Shown piece after piece: positions 1-10,805 of a stretch of DNA of 64,000 bases; the first letter of the stretch is position 1; the number at the start of each line of letters is the position of its first letter. Source of the stretch: Ehretia macrophylla (Eukaryota; Streptophyta; Magnoliopsida; Boraginales; Ehretiaceae); assembly GCA_037974665.1 (NCBI GenBank), contig CM075778.1:10529001-10593000 (forward strand), in the 5' to 3' direction. Both the position numbers and the translations under genes were made by a program. The notes beneath the pieces are model-generated. The model searched no databases, was not told where the DNA came from, and was given only the letters and a program-made list of their open reading frames with translations.

Positions 1-2200
1 AATGGATTAGCAAATGCTCCATTGAATCGAAGAAGGCAGGGGATAAGATCTTTTCCAAGTTGCAAATAATCACAACTATATTTTCTTGCATCATTTCCAA
101 CTCGTGTCTTTGAAGAGTTGTGCAACATATGTTGGTGAAGAATAAGCTTAGTTGAGCAAAGGCAACCCAAACGTTTTTTGGCATTAACTCACGTAATGCA
201 ATGGGAAGCAATCTCTCCATAAACACATGATAATCGTGACTCTTCATGTGTGACATCTTTAACTGTTTCATATCCACACACCTTGACAAATTGGAAGAAT
301 ACCCATCAGGGACTCATAGGTCTTTAACCCATTCAAGAAGTTTTCTTCTGCTTGCCACAGGGAGTGTGTAAACACCCATATTCAGTTGGTTCGCACCACA
401 TAATTCTGGACGGTCGCAAAAATCATCCATATCAATTCTCGCTTTAAGATTGTCCTTTGTCTTCCCCTTGACACCCATCACGGTGTTGAAAATATTATCA
501 AAAACATTCTTCTCAATATGCATGACGTCCAAATTGTATCTCACAAGATGTGTTTTCCAATAAGGCAAATCCCAGAAAATACTTCTCTTGGTCCAATTGT
601 GCCTAACCCTAAATCCAGGGAGCTTATCTTCTTCCATTTCAGTGATTTTAGGGTAACGTTTCACACTATCCCACAGTTTCTCACCATCTAGTCTTGTTGG
701 AGGTGTATCCATTTCAACTTTTCCCTTAAGAAAAATCTTTTTTTCACACCGTAGAGGACTATGTCATGGTAAGAATTGACGATGACAATCAAATAAACAA
801 GTCTTCCTACCCGCTGGCAATTGGAAAGCTTTTGTCTTTTCCATACAATACAGACATGCTAGCTTACCATGAGTACTCCACCCAGACAACATACCATATG
901 CTGGAAAGTCATTAATTGTCCACATTAAAGCTGCCCACAACTGAAAATTCTTTTGCGTTGCCACATCATAGGAAGGTATCCTTTCTAACCATAACTTCTT
1001 CAATTAATCAATTAGAGGCTCTAAATACACATCAATGTACTTTCCAGGACTTTTCAGACCAGGTATAAAAAGTGTCAAGAACAAGATAGGGTCTTTCATA
1101 CACATCCACGGTGGGAGGTTGTAAGGTGTGATTATCACAGGCCAGCGAGAATAAGGTATAGCATTTGAACTGTGAGGGTTAAAACCATCCGAGCACAAAC
1201 CAAGCCGAACATTTCTTGGTTCAGATGCAAAATCAGGATAAGAGCTATCAAAGTTTTTCTATGCCTCACAGTCAAATGGATGACATAGTTTACCATCTTC
1301 AAATAAATGTTTCTTATGCCACTGCATACGTTCCGCTGTAGCCTTTGACAAATATAATCTTTGCAACCTAGGGGTCAATGGAAAAAACCTCAAATGTTGG
1401 TAGGCTATAAGTTTACCCCGTTTATTACCACGTGTTGATGGCTTGAATCGGCGGTGACCACAATGGGGACAATTCTCCATGCGATTTATATCCTTATAGA
1501 ATAATGTACATCCATTTATACAAATATCTATCTTCTCATATTCCAACCCTAATGGTTTTATTACCTTCTTAAATTGGTACAAATTTTCTGGCATCTTATT
1601 AGTATCTGGCAACGTATCCCTAATTTCAGCAATGAGTCTGTTAAAACATTTTTTACTTATATTCTCTTCAGATTTGATATTCATATAATGACACATAGTA
1701 GATAACACAGTACGATGTTCACATCCATCCCACAATGGCTCATTAGCAGCCTCAACCAGATCAAAAAACTTTTGTGCATCAGAATTAGGTGCTTCACATG
1801 TTTCGTTATTATCCATGAAGAAATCTGGTCCAGCAGCATCAATTACCATTCTCATATAATTATTTTGTTCTGTCACCCCTGGAAAATTCTCATCTACAAC
1901 ATTATGTTGAGACGGACCATGATAATTGGACACATGTTCCCCGTGTGCAATCCATTCATAATAATTTGGCATAAACCCCTTCTTACAAAGATGGATCTTA
2001 ACATTATCAGGTAGGTGAAATCTACAATTTTTGCATTTCGCACATAGGCATCTTATTTTTTGACCATCCATGTAATACCTTTGACTAGATGCGAACAGAA
2101 CAAATCCATTTACGCTGTCGATAAATTCATCTTTAAGTTGTCTATCGGGTGTTAGTCTGTGGTCTATCCATGCACGAGATGACTCTATATTATATTTTAC
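1..2200 (-). pseudogene. Decayed tnp2-family CACTA transposase
   Basis: One minus-strand frame stays open from about 2200 to base 2 and is broken only by in-frame stops at 1259-1261 (TAG), 1004-1006 (TAA), 764-766 (TGA) and 314-316 (TGA). Domains in order: a transposase-associated zinc-ribbon-like region (IRCLCAKCKNCRFH, about 1990-2050), a CPHCGHRR knuckle near 1450-1480, the tnp2 core (NLPPWMCMKDP, MWTINDFPAYGMLSGW, RYNLDVMHIEKN) and a DUF4218-like end (DYHVFMERLLPIALRE, about 150-240). The only obvious ATG is at 2071, but the frame and family similarity extend to about 2200, so an upstream exon is likely. TNP2 proteins bind subterminal repeats and cut element ends. Absence of frameshifts suggests decay by point mutation; the stops fit CGA or CAG changing to TGA or TAG. 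Confidence 0.9.
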
Positions 2201-3362
2201 TGTAGTGAACCTAAGTTTTGGATAAGATTTTGGAAAATTGAAGGTGAAACAATATTAGGATATTATTAGGTCGCAATAAAATGATGCCAATGGACAATAT
2301 AAGTAATAATGAACCATATTACAAAATGAGCTTGGACTTGGGACTTGTACAATGCCCTAGTGAATTTATCTTGATCAAGAACTTCCTATGTGATATACAG
2401 AATGTTGTTGATATAAATAAATATATGTTCTATCAAAGTTAGAGGTTTGGCAAATTTATAGACTTCCTGTTGACCTTATTAACAGTTACAATGTATGTGC
2501 ATGGATTACACAGGACCTTTGTATTGATAACTCATATCCTATCTCGTATCCTCTATAATATATTTGTTAGAATATCATTACTTCTTCAATTAATGGCAAG
2601 TGTCACCAACATAACACACAACAGTAATAGTAATTTCTATTATAAATATCAAAATATCAACTAACTCAAAATTTTCAATTATTAATCTTAAACCTTATTT
2701 TATAAACTAAACATTTATAAAAAAGAAGTGCCATAAATGAAAACACCTTCCCAAACATATGATTAACATCATTTATATAGAATAAGTAACGTGAGAATGG
2801 TATTAAACACGTTAGAATACTAACCTGAGACGTATTACGCTGTGTCCAATAGCGAAAACCTGAAATTAATAATTATAAAAAAATTAATAAACTTACAAAA
2901 AATGAAAAAAAAATTAAAAATAAAAAACAGAAAAAATATATAAACTAATCCAAATCAATAAACCACCTTGCAATTATACAAAAAAAAGGAAAATTAATTA
3001 AATAAATAAAAACTAGAAAAAAATAATAAAAAACTTTAACGTAATTAAAAAAAATTACAACATATATAAATAACAAAAAATTGATAACATTCAAAAAAAC
3101 AAATAGGAAAAATAAATAAACAAAAACAAGAAAAAAAAAAAAAAACAAAAAATTATTTTTAAAAAAATTTAAAAAAATGAAAAATAAAAAAAAATTAAAA
3201 AACTGAAAAAAAATTAACGTAATTAAAAAAAATACAAAATATATAAATAAAATAAAATTAATAACATTAAAACAAAATGAAAAAAAAATGAAGAAATATA
3301 AACTGAAAAAAATGAACAAAAACCCAAAAAAAAAAAAACATGTCTACATCAATATTTGGGAG

Positions 3363-3426
<64 letters not shown>

Positions 3427-3600
3427 CATATATATACACATACACATATGCATATACATATATATCTATATCTACATCTACAAATACATATAAATCTACA
3501 TCTACATCTAAATATACACCTACATATACATATACATTTCATATACATATATATAACCTTAATGTGGTTTGAAAAATGGAAGGGTTAGGGGTGAACAACA
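2200..3600. other. AT-rich internal part of the CACTA element, no gene seen
   Basis: The stretch is mostly A-runs (2870-3330) and has no frame with recognisable protein. Long apparent frames near 2945-3319 are low-complexity Phe/Lys translations of A/T runs. Confidence 0.6.
3364..3423. repeat. (TA)n microsatellite
   Basis: About 30 uninterrupted TA units, followed by a diverged (TACATA)n tract to about 3550. It lies inside the CACTA element just before the palindromic repeat array. Confidence 0.9.
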
Positions 3601-3689
3601 GAATTTTAGAGATAGGAGGTGGTGTTGAGGGATGGGGTAGGGTATTATGGCCTGGGGTAGGGTGGGGGGGTGCGGGTGGCTGTTAAAAA

Positions 3690-5560
3690 AAAAAACAGAG
3701 ATTTAAGTGCTGAAGGTAGAAATCGTGAATGGGAGACGAACCAAATGGTCCATTTCCATTCAAGTAAAATATTAATAATAGAACAACACTTTAAGTGTTG
3801 TGCTGTTATTTTAGGAGACGGACCATTTGGTCCGTCTCCTTTTGGATTTAAAACCCAATAACGGAGATGGACCAAATGGTTCGTCTGCTTTGGACTTTAA
3901 AATATATATATATATTTTTTTTTAAAAAAGTCAGGGAGACGGACCTAATTTGGTCTGTCTCCTTTGGCCTTAAAAAAAAGATTTTTTTTAAAAAAAAAAT
4001 GAGACGGATATAATCGGTCCGTCTCCATTTGGGTATTTTTTAAATTTGGGATACGGACCTAAAAAAAAAGAATCTTTTTTTTTAAAAAAATGAGACAGAT
4101 ATAATCGGTCCGTCTCCATTTGGGTATTTTTTAAATTTGGGAGACGGACCAAATGGTCTGTGTCCTTTGGGCTTTACAATCAAATAAAGGAGACGGACCA
4201 AATGGTCCGTCTCCTTTGGCTCTAAAAAAAAGATTTTCTTTTTTTAAAAAAAGGAGATGGACCTAATAAGTCCGTCTCCATATGAGTATTTTTTTAAATT
4301 TGGGAGACGGACCAAATGGTCCGTCTCCTTTGGTCCGTCTCCTTCGGGCTTTAAAATAAAATATTTGGCCTTAATTTTTTTTTTAATAAAATTTTTTTTT
4401 TAAAAAAAAGGGGGAGATAGACCAAATGGCCTGGGGTAGAGTAGGAGTGGGGGTGGGGGTGAGGGGTGGCTAATAAAAAAAAATAGAGATTTAACGAATG
4501 GGAGACGGACCAAATGGTCCCTCTCCCATTCAAGTAAAATATTAATAACAACACAGCACTTTAAGTGTTGTGCTGTTATTTTAGGAGTTATTTTAGGAGA
4601 CGGACCATTTGGTCCGTCTCCTTTGGGATTTAAAACCCAATAATGGTCCATTTCCTTTGGGCTTTAAAAAAAAGATTTTTTTTTTTTTTTTTAAAATCAG
4701 GGAGACAGACCTAATTTGGTCTGTCTCCTTTGGCCTTAAATTTTTTTTTTTTTTTTAAAGGAGACGGATATAATCGGTCCGTCTCTAGTTGTGTATTTTT
4801 TAAATTTGGGGGAGGAACCAAATGGTCCGTCTCCTTTGGCCCTAGAAAAAAGAATTTTTTTTTTTAAAAAAAGAGATGGACTAAATAAGTCCGTCTCCAT
4901 TTGGGTATTTTTTGTAAATTTGGGAGACAGACCAAATGGTCCGTCTTCTTTGGCCCTAAATTTTTTTTTTAAATAAAAGATTTTTTTTAAAAAAAAATTG
5001 GTCCGTCTCCCTTTTGGGTATTTTTTTAAATTTGGGAGATGGACCAAATGGTTCGTCTCCTTTGGGCTTTAAAATACCATTTGGCCCTAAAAATTTTTTT
5101 TTTTTTTAAGAAAAAAATAGAGACGGACATAATAGATCCGTCTCCGCTTGCATATTTTTTTTAAAAAAAAAGGGTGGTCTGTCTCCATTTGGGCTTTAAA
5201 AAAAAGATTTTTTTTTTAAAAAAAAGGCAGACGGACCAAATCGTCCGTCTCCTTTGGCACTTTAAAAAAAAATTAAATAAGGAGACGAATCTAATAGGTC
5301 CGTCTCCATTTGGGTATTTTTTTAAATTTGGGAGACGGACCAAATGGTTCGTCTCCTTTGGGCTTTAAAATAAAATAAAGGAGATGGACCTTGGCCCTAA
5401 AAAAAAGATTATTTTTTTTTTTTAAAAAAAGGGAGACGGATAGGTCCGTCTCCGTTTGCGTATTTTTTTAAATTTGGGAGACGGAAAATTTGGTCCGTCT
5501 CCTTTGGGGAAAAAATAAAGGAGACGGACCAAATAGTCCGTCAATATTTTGTCACCGAAT
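3690..5560. repeat. Array of palindromic CACTA subterminal repeats
   Basis: The block is built of a unit whose arms are GGAGACGGACC and its complement GGTCCGTCTCC around a 4-nt centre (AAAT, ATTT, or a TATAATC-type variant). Units are spaced by A/T runs, often with a TTTGGGCTTTAAAA or GGGTATTTTTTTAAATTTGGGAG linker. Clean copies include 4195-4220, 4307-4332 and 4592-4617; more than 20 diverged copies are visible. In En/Spm elements such subterminal motifs are the transposase-binding sites. Here each unit is itself a potential hairpin. Confidence 0.88.
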
Positions 5561-5591
5561 GGAGACGAAAATGAGACAAAACACTACAGTT

Positions 5592-5860
5592 TCAGGCCTC
5601 ACACTGACAAAAGATCGTGTGCACGCCATCTTCAATTGATTGGACAAATCCATAGACCATTAGGAGACGAATTGGAGACGGCAATTGTGTTCCGTCACTA
5701 AAGCGTCTCCGATTAGAGACAAAAAGGAGACGGAAAAGTCTGAGCTTCTCAGCCCCTCAGACTGACAAGTAGTGGTGTGCACGCCATGTTGGACTGATTA
5801 GACAAATCAATACACCATTTGTAGACGAATTGGAGACCACAATCATATTCCGTCTCTTTT
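5592..5860. repeat. Diverged tandem duplication in CACTA subterminal DNA
   Basis: Two blocks (about 5592-5700 and 5741-5856) share the order: CAGGCCTCACACTGACAA or its variant, then GTGTGCACGCCAT, then GATT(G/A)GACAAATC, then GAGACGAATTGGAGAC and a TTCCGTC end. They differ by many substitutions, so the duplication is not recent. Confidence 0.7.
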
Positions 5861-5992
5861 TCGTCTACGATGAGAGACGAAAATGAGACAGAAAATGAAA
5901 GGTTGCGTCTGTGTTGTTGTCTATTTAAAGAGCTTTCATTTGGGTTGAATGAGTTGCATTCATCTTGTAGCTATCAACTTTTTTTTTCAATC

Positions 5993-6211
5993 ATGAGTGA
6001 GGAGAAACAACAACAGTCACAAAATCTTTGTCTTACAGAAGAAAATGACAACACATTCGAAAAAAGTGAAAGGAGTTTGAAGAAAGGTGTGAAACGGAAT
6101 ATTGATTTTAATGCTCCACCAAAGGAAGAAGGCTATATTTCAGAAGCTCAAGTTCGTCAAAAAGTTTTTCATGATATGCTGAAGATTTATTTCCCCAAGG
6201 CCTTGGGCTAA
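5993..6211 (+). CDS. Small ORF in CACTA subterminal region, unidentified (72 aa)
   Basis: The frame opens further upstream (5870), but ATG 5993 follows a pyrimidine-rich leader and starts a polar sequence MSEEKQQQSQN, with an acidic/basic middle (KSERSLKKGVKRN) and an end EAQVRQKVFHDMLKIYFPKALG. Composition is like a real hydrophilic protein rather than the low-complexity frames around it. I do not recognise the family. It lies divergent to the transposase, between subterminal repeats and the terminal repeat. Options are a captured host exon, an exon of a TNPA-like accessory protein, or chance. Confidence 0.35.
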   Translation: MSEEKQQQSQNLCLTEENDNTFEKSERSLKKGVKRNIDFNAPPKEEGYISEAQVRQKVFHDMLKIYFPKALG

Positions 6212-6539
6212 TATTTCTACTAAGTTTAGCATATTAAGGTTATTAGGAGTATGTATTTAGTTTTCGTTAAGTAGATGATGCAGAATAATCGTTAATGTGA
6301 GAATACCATATCTTGGTATTTTTTATGTGTGATTATGTACGTTGGTAGGTGTTATGTACATACAAAATGACGTATTTTGTTACCACTCAGATGTAATCCT
6401 TAATTATCAATATATGGGTTGAAAGTTAATGTTGTCTTTTATTCATGATTTAATTTCATGAATTTTTAATGCAGTATATAGTGTTTTTAGGTAATGAAAA
6501 CGCTATGAATAATATGTTTTAGTCAATAGGACTGGGGTT

Positions 6540-6882
6540 AGGGATGACATAGATAATCGTCACCAAACCGTCTCTAGTTGGTGATATTTGGAGATGAATT
6601 ACAAAATCGTCACTAAATCGTCGCAATTAGGAGACGGTTTGGTGACGATATAAATAAAACGTCTAAAAACCATCTCGGGTTGATGACGGTTTAGAGAGGA
6701 CTGTCCAAATCGTCTCCTAATAGTCGCATTTGGAAACGGTTCGGAGACGACATATCTAAGTCGTCTCCAAACAGTCTCAAAAGGGTCACTATTCAAGTGA
6801 CAAAAATTTCGTCTCTTTTTCGTCGCTTTTTTGGCAACGAAAAAGAGACGGACCGTCACCTTTGACAGTTTTTCTTGTAGTG
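6540..6882. repeat. CACTA terminal region with TIR
   Basis: Repeated GAGACGG, CGTCTCC and CGTCACTAAA motifs lead to the terminal sequence TTTTTCTTGTAGTG ending at 6882. This matches the arrangement of subterminal motifs plus short TIR in CACTA elements. Confidence 0.85.
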
Positions 6883-7077
6883 AGAGTACCACCACCATCT
6901 TCCTATCTCTATCTATAGGTAAATAGTTTAGAGTTGAATGTGTACCATGTTTATAGTTCAATATGCATATGTTAATGCCGATAATATGTATATGTTAATG
7001 CCGATGTAGGGAATATAAAATGTTATTTGGTTGGTGGTGCTATTCTTTTGTTATATGTGAAAATAATGATGTCATGT

Positions 7078-7167
7078 GCTAATTTAGAGTTGAAATAATG
7101 GACTCATGCTAATTTAGAATTGAAATAATGGAGTCCTGCTAATTTAGAATAGAAATAATGGAATCAC
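7078..7167. repeat. 30-bp tandem repeat, three copies
   Basis: Three exact-length units (7078-7107, 7108-7137, 7138-7167) each begin GCTAATTTAGA and end in ATAATGGA plus 4-5 variable bases. A decayed partial copy precedes them. Confidence 0.85.
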
Positions 7168-7198
7168 GTGCTTAAATGGAATTCTTTTGGTAAGTGGC

Positions 7199-7333
7199 TT
7201 AGGATTGGCTTTGTTAAGATTTAAAGAAAGAGTGGAGAATGATCCATTCGAGTCTTTATCGAATTGGAAGGATGATGTTGGAGAATATAATTTTTCTTGA
7301 TATGGAGTTGAGTGTTGTGATATTGTAAGTACT
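7199..7333 (+). pseudogene. Fragment of an LRR receptor-like kinase gene (LRR N-terminal domain)
   Basis: Translation from 7199 gives LGLALLRFKERVENDPFES followed by LSNWKDDVGEYNFS, a stop, then YGVECCDI. This is the N-terminal cap of plant LRR receptor kinases, of the kind that usually reads ALLxFKxRVxxDPxGALxNW...CSWxGVxC. The stop (TGA) stands where the family has Trp, so it is probably TGG mutated to TGA. The fragment ends at a donor-like GTAAGT (7325). No following LRR or kinase exons were recognised. It lies beside CACTA ends, so it is probably a captured or stranded gene piece. Confidence 0.6.
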
Positions 7334-8210
7334 ATGTTCTTATGTTTTCAAGCTTTTCTTTAGTTGCATATATAGTTGTCATTCTTCTTAGACTAGAAAT
7401 GATTGTTCAATTGAACATTTTGTACTAAAAGATTAGCTTACCTATATCTCAGTCGTGTTTTTCCATCAAACTATGGTACGATTTCTCTTTTCTCTATGAA
7501 TGCATCAATTTGCTCTAACTTGTATCCCCTTTTATGTAAATGGTATTGGTGATACGAAGAATTATATATTAGAAGCGTAGATAATAAAATAATTTTATAC
7601 AAACGACACTTCCATACGAAAAACATATGACACAAACTTGTCTTTATATATTCGTAGCCTATATAGTACATATTTTAACATCCGCATCTATGAAACTAAT
7701 ACTTATTTCATACGAAAGTTTTCCCTTAGTTACTTAAAGTGTCATATGCACCCTTTTGTAATAGGGAGATGTCATCCATATTCTTTGCATCACAGGTTAG
7801 TCCCAGCTTACAATTTTCTGATGGAAATCATAGTGTCCGTGATATGTTGCCTTGGTTAGGCGACACATTTTGTATTCAATTGATATGATGAATAGTTAAT
7901 CATGTTGAATGATTCCGTTATGTAAATGGCATAGTCACTTTTTACAGGGATTGATTGGTTATATATTGTTACTTTTGAATTCATTGGATTTAGTTTCACT
8001 AAAAGTCATGCTTGTGCTAAACACTTGATATTTGATAAAATTGGTCAAGTTGTTTTCGATTCCCTTATGTTTTATACATGAGGTGGCCAACTTTTCAATG
8101 TTGTTTGTGAAACATATGTTTCCTTTGGTTCTTGTCATCAGCTTAATAATAAATAGATAATTACACTGTTCCTTTTTGTTTCTTCTCTATTAGCTCAATA
8201 TTAATATCTT

Positions 8211-8674
8211 GGGTGAAGTGCATCAGACTCCCTTATATTTTAGTAAAAGTGCGCAACACTCCCCTATAGTTTAAAAACCCCCTGAGTTAGTCCTTGTAGT
8301 TTTTCAAAAGTGCACAACACCCCCCTACCGTTAAAAAATCCGTTAAATTTAACGGAGAGTATATTTCACACGTGTTAAGTGAGATTTTTTTATTATTTTT
8401 AATGAATTTATTCATAAATAATTATATGAATTGACCAAATTACCAATTTTTTTTTTTGGCCTAAACAAAAGAGGAAATGGCAAAAGAGATAAATGAAAAA
8501 AATGAGGGTATTTACGTCTTTTTTACAAAATCCGTTAAATATGACGAATTTTATAACTGTAGGAGGGTGTTGTGTACTTTTAAAAAACATAGGGACTAGT
8601 TTAGGGAGTTTTTGAACTATAGGGGGTGTTGTGCACTTTCGCTAAAGTATAAGGGAGTCTGGTACACTTCACCC
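8211..8674. mobile_element. Mutator-type MITE with 10-bp target duplication
   Basis: Long imperfect inverted repeats start GGGTGAAGTG at 8211 and end CACTTCACCC at 8674, extending over 100 bp inward through a CTCCCTTATA...TTTAG.AAAAGTGC block. It is flanked by a perfect 10-bp direct repeat TTAATATCTT (8201-8210 and 8675-8684). Size (464 bp), long TIRs and a 9-10 bp duplication are Mutator hallmarks. The interior has no coding potential. Confidence 0.88.
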
Positions 8675-10001
8675 TTAATATCTTTGATTGATCTTGGGAA
8701 ACAATAATCTTTCTATGGTGTCTGATGCTCAGGTTACAAGTATGTGAAGATATATCTTGAGGGTCTTTGTATCCATTACTTATCCATACTTCCCTTTGGT
8801 ACATCACTCTTTTCCTTCTTGTTCCTGTCTAACGTGAAATGTTGGTTCACTAGTTCAGAACTTGGCAACAACCCACCTCATAGTGAAGCTAATGTAGTGC
8901 AAGAGCAACCTATTCATGCTTGTTAAAATGTTATTTTCAAAGGTCAGTTTTTCATTTTGGCCCATCATGGTTGTTTATGGTATGAGTGTTAATATGCCAT
9001 AACAATATGGATGTAAGCAAGTTGATTTGGGTCAAACGTTAGGAGCTTAAGTTTAATTTCTTATTGCATTTGAAAATATTGTTGAGGTGTTATTTATTTT
9101 CTTAAAGACCAATCTCAAATAAGGTTTCATCAATCAAGATTGTGAGACTGCTAGGATGTGATTTTATTTTTGCTTTCTTTTTTTTTCCATTTTTGCTCTT
9201 CTTTTTTTTTTTTTTGAGTTTTAATTAATTATTTTATTGTGGGGTTAATTAGAAAACAGTGGAAAAGATTATATATTCCCAATGTCGTTATGGTTTTTTG
9301 TTGCTTGTTGATTTTATGTCCTTGTGTCTTGAGATAATCAACCAAATGTTAACTATTCCCATTAGCCATATGTAGGTAGTCTTCAGCTCCTTTTCCCCAG
9401 TCTAAGCATATTTGAACAAATGAAAACTATCTGACCATGTATAAGTGTGTAACTTCCTTGGCTGACTGCAGTTGATGATACACTGTTAAATAGACCTATA
9501 ATAAAACTTATTTTGAAGTACACCCATGATTTTGAAAGTGGTTTAAGTTTTTCTTTTTGTGGCTTTTATGGTTTACTAGTTGACATACATGCTAGTAGCA
9601 TTGTGCTACTTGACTAATTCAAATAAACTCACTCATTCTGGTCGTATGTGCAAGCATCTTTTTGCTGAGCATAGTAGCCTAGTTTTTATTGGTAAAATTT
9701 TCTACTAAATTTAGGTAATCTATCGATTAATGTTTTAACATATATTGATCTTAACAGTTTCATTCAGTCAAATAAGTTAATAGAGGGCTCTTTTCTTCAA
9801 AAAATATTTTATCCATTATTGTAGGCCTCCTAAGCTAATATTTGCAGAACATACAAAAACTTTTCTATTTTTTTTTGCTTTTAAATTCTTTATAACTGGT
9901 AAAGCCAAATTCTATTGGACTTTTTGTATGACTTTTGGTTTATGGATCTTTTAGATGATTTTAATTTGCTTATTTGATGTTGGTGATTTTGTTCTTTGTA
10001 G

Positions 10002-10061
10002 GAGTTACCTTATTATGGTGATAGTGAAGATAGTAACGAGGATTATGTCCGATTCACTTAA
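10002..10061 (+). other. Isolated exon-like stretch
   Basis: After a good acceptor (TTTGTTCTTTGTAG, ending 10001) a 20-codon frame reads ELPYYGDSEDSNEDYVRFT and a stop. It is acidic and unlike the surrounding non-coding DNA. I do not recognise it. It may be the last exon of a gene lying in, or captured by, the element ending at 10805. Confidence 0.25.
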
Positions 10062-10409
10062 AGATTGGGTTGTAAAAATTTTAGTTTATGTCATTATTTG
10101 ATTTCCTCTTTCGATACAAGAATAAGGAAAATGATTAGCACTAATTTCGTATTTATGTTACATTACTTGTTCTTGATTCACATTATATGTTCTATGCCTT
10201 ATGTAAGTGTTATGGTCTATTCAAGAATCTACAATGGTGTGTACAAGAACTTGAATTTGAATTTAAAAAGCATATTAAAATCTTCTTCAATATTATACAT
10301 TTTTTTTGGTATATGCTAATATTTGTTTATATTTAATTTTAATTTTTTTGTATATATCAATTTTTTATATTTTATATTTTTTATATTTTTTTAAATTAAT
10401 AATTAATTG

Positions 10410-10805
10410 GCGACGGACTAGCTACAGAAAGTTGGACTACAGAATAGCAACCACCGTGAATTAATTAATCTAAAATAAAAAAAATTAAATTAACAAATGG
10501 CAACGGAAATTAATAAATTATTAAAAAATAAAATTTTACTTTGGCTACGGCTTTGCTACGGACGTTAATAATTAATAAAAAAAGTCAAAATTTTATTGGG
10601 TTACAGCAATTTGGCTACGGAAATCATAAAAAATAAATACAAATTAATTTTCAGAAATTACTATGGAAAGGCTACAAATTATCAATTTGGCTACAGGACC
10701 TGAGACGACAGAAAGGATTCAGTAGCCTAGCCGTCGCCCATCCCAAGAAAGCTACGACTATGCTACGGAATCCGTCCGTAGCCCCAACCATTTTTTCTTG
10801 TAGTG
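10410..10805. repeat. GGCTACGG subterminal repeats and CACTA TIR
   Basis: About ten copies of GGCTACGG, GCTACGGA, GCTACAG and complements such as CCGTAGCC lead into TTTTTTCTTGTAGTG at 10805. Flanking bases after the end are ATA. Confidence 0.75.

Larger units (their letters stand above)
1..6882 (-). mobile_element. CACTA (En/Spm) DNA transposon, 5' part; runs off the left edge of the window
   Basis: Three signs agree. A tnp2-type transposase lies on the minus strand at 1-2200. GGAGACGG-type subterminal repeats fill about 3600-6880. The right end reads TTTTTCTTGTAGTG, stopping at 6882, which is the reverse complement of the classic CACTACAAGAAAAA terminus. Since the transposase is read leftward, 6882 is the element's 5' end and its 3' end lies beyond base 1. 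The 3-bp target duplication expected for CACTA elements cannot be checked because only one flank (AGA after 6882) is visible. The element is probably immobile, because the transposase has four in-frame stops. Confidence 0.88.
6883..10805. mobile_element. Second CACTA-type element or remnant, right terminus at 10805
   Basis: A second terminus, TTTTTTCTTGTAGTG, ends at 10805. The 400 bp before it carry a different subterminal motif (GGCTACGG, GCTACGGA, CGTCCGTAGCC), so it belongs to another CACTA family than the one ending at 6882. No matching CACTACAAG left end is present between 6883 and 10805. Either the left end is lost, or it lies left of the window and the 6882 element is inserted inside it. 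The contents include an LRR receptor fragment (7199-7333) and a Mutator-type MITE (8211-8674). Confidence 0.6.

Noticed and set aside
2945..3319. 124-codon minus-strand frame
   Set aside because: It is a Phe/Leu/Ile-only translation of A-runs, not a membrane protein.
3364..3423. Possible replication origin at the (TA)n tract
   Set aside because: A simple microsatellite; nothing else in the sequence supports an origin.
3645..5368. Multiple frames with recurring GDGPFGPSP and KKK stretches
   Set aside because: Products of the GGAGACGGACC palindromic repeats and T-runs; they occur on both strands because the unit is palindromic.
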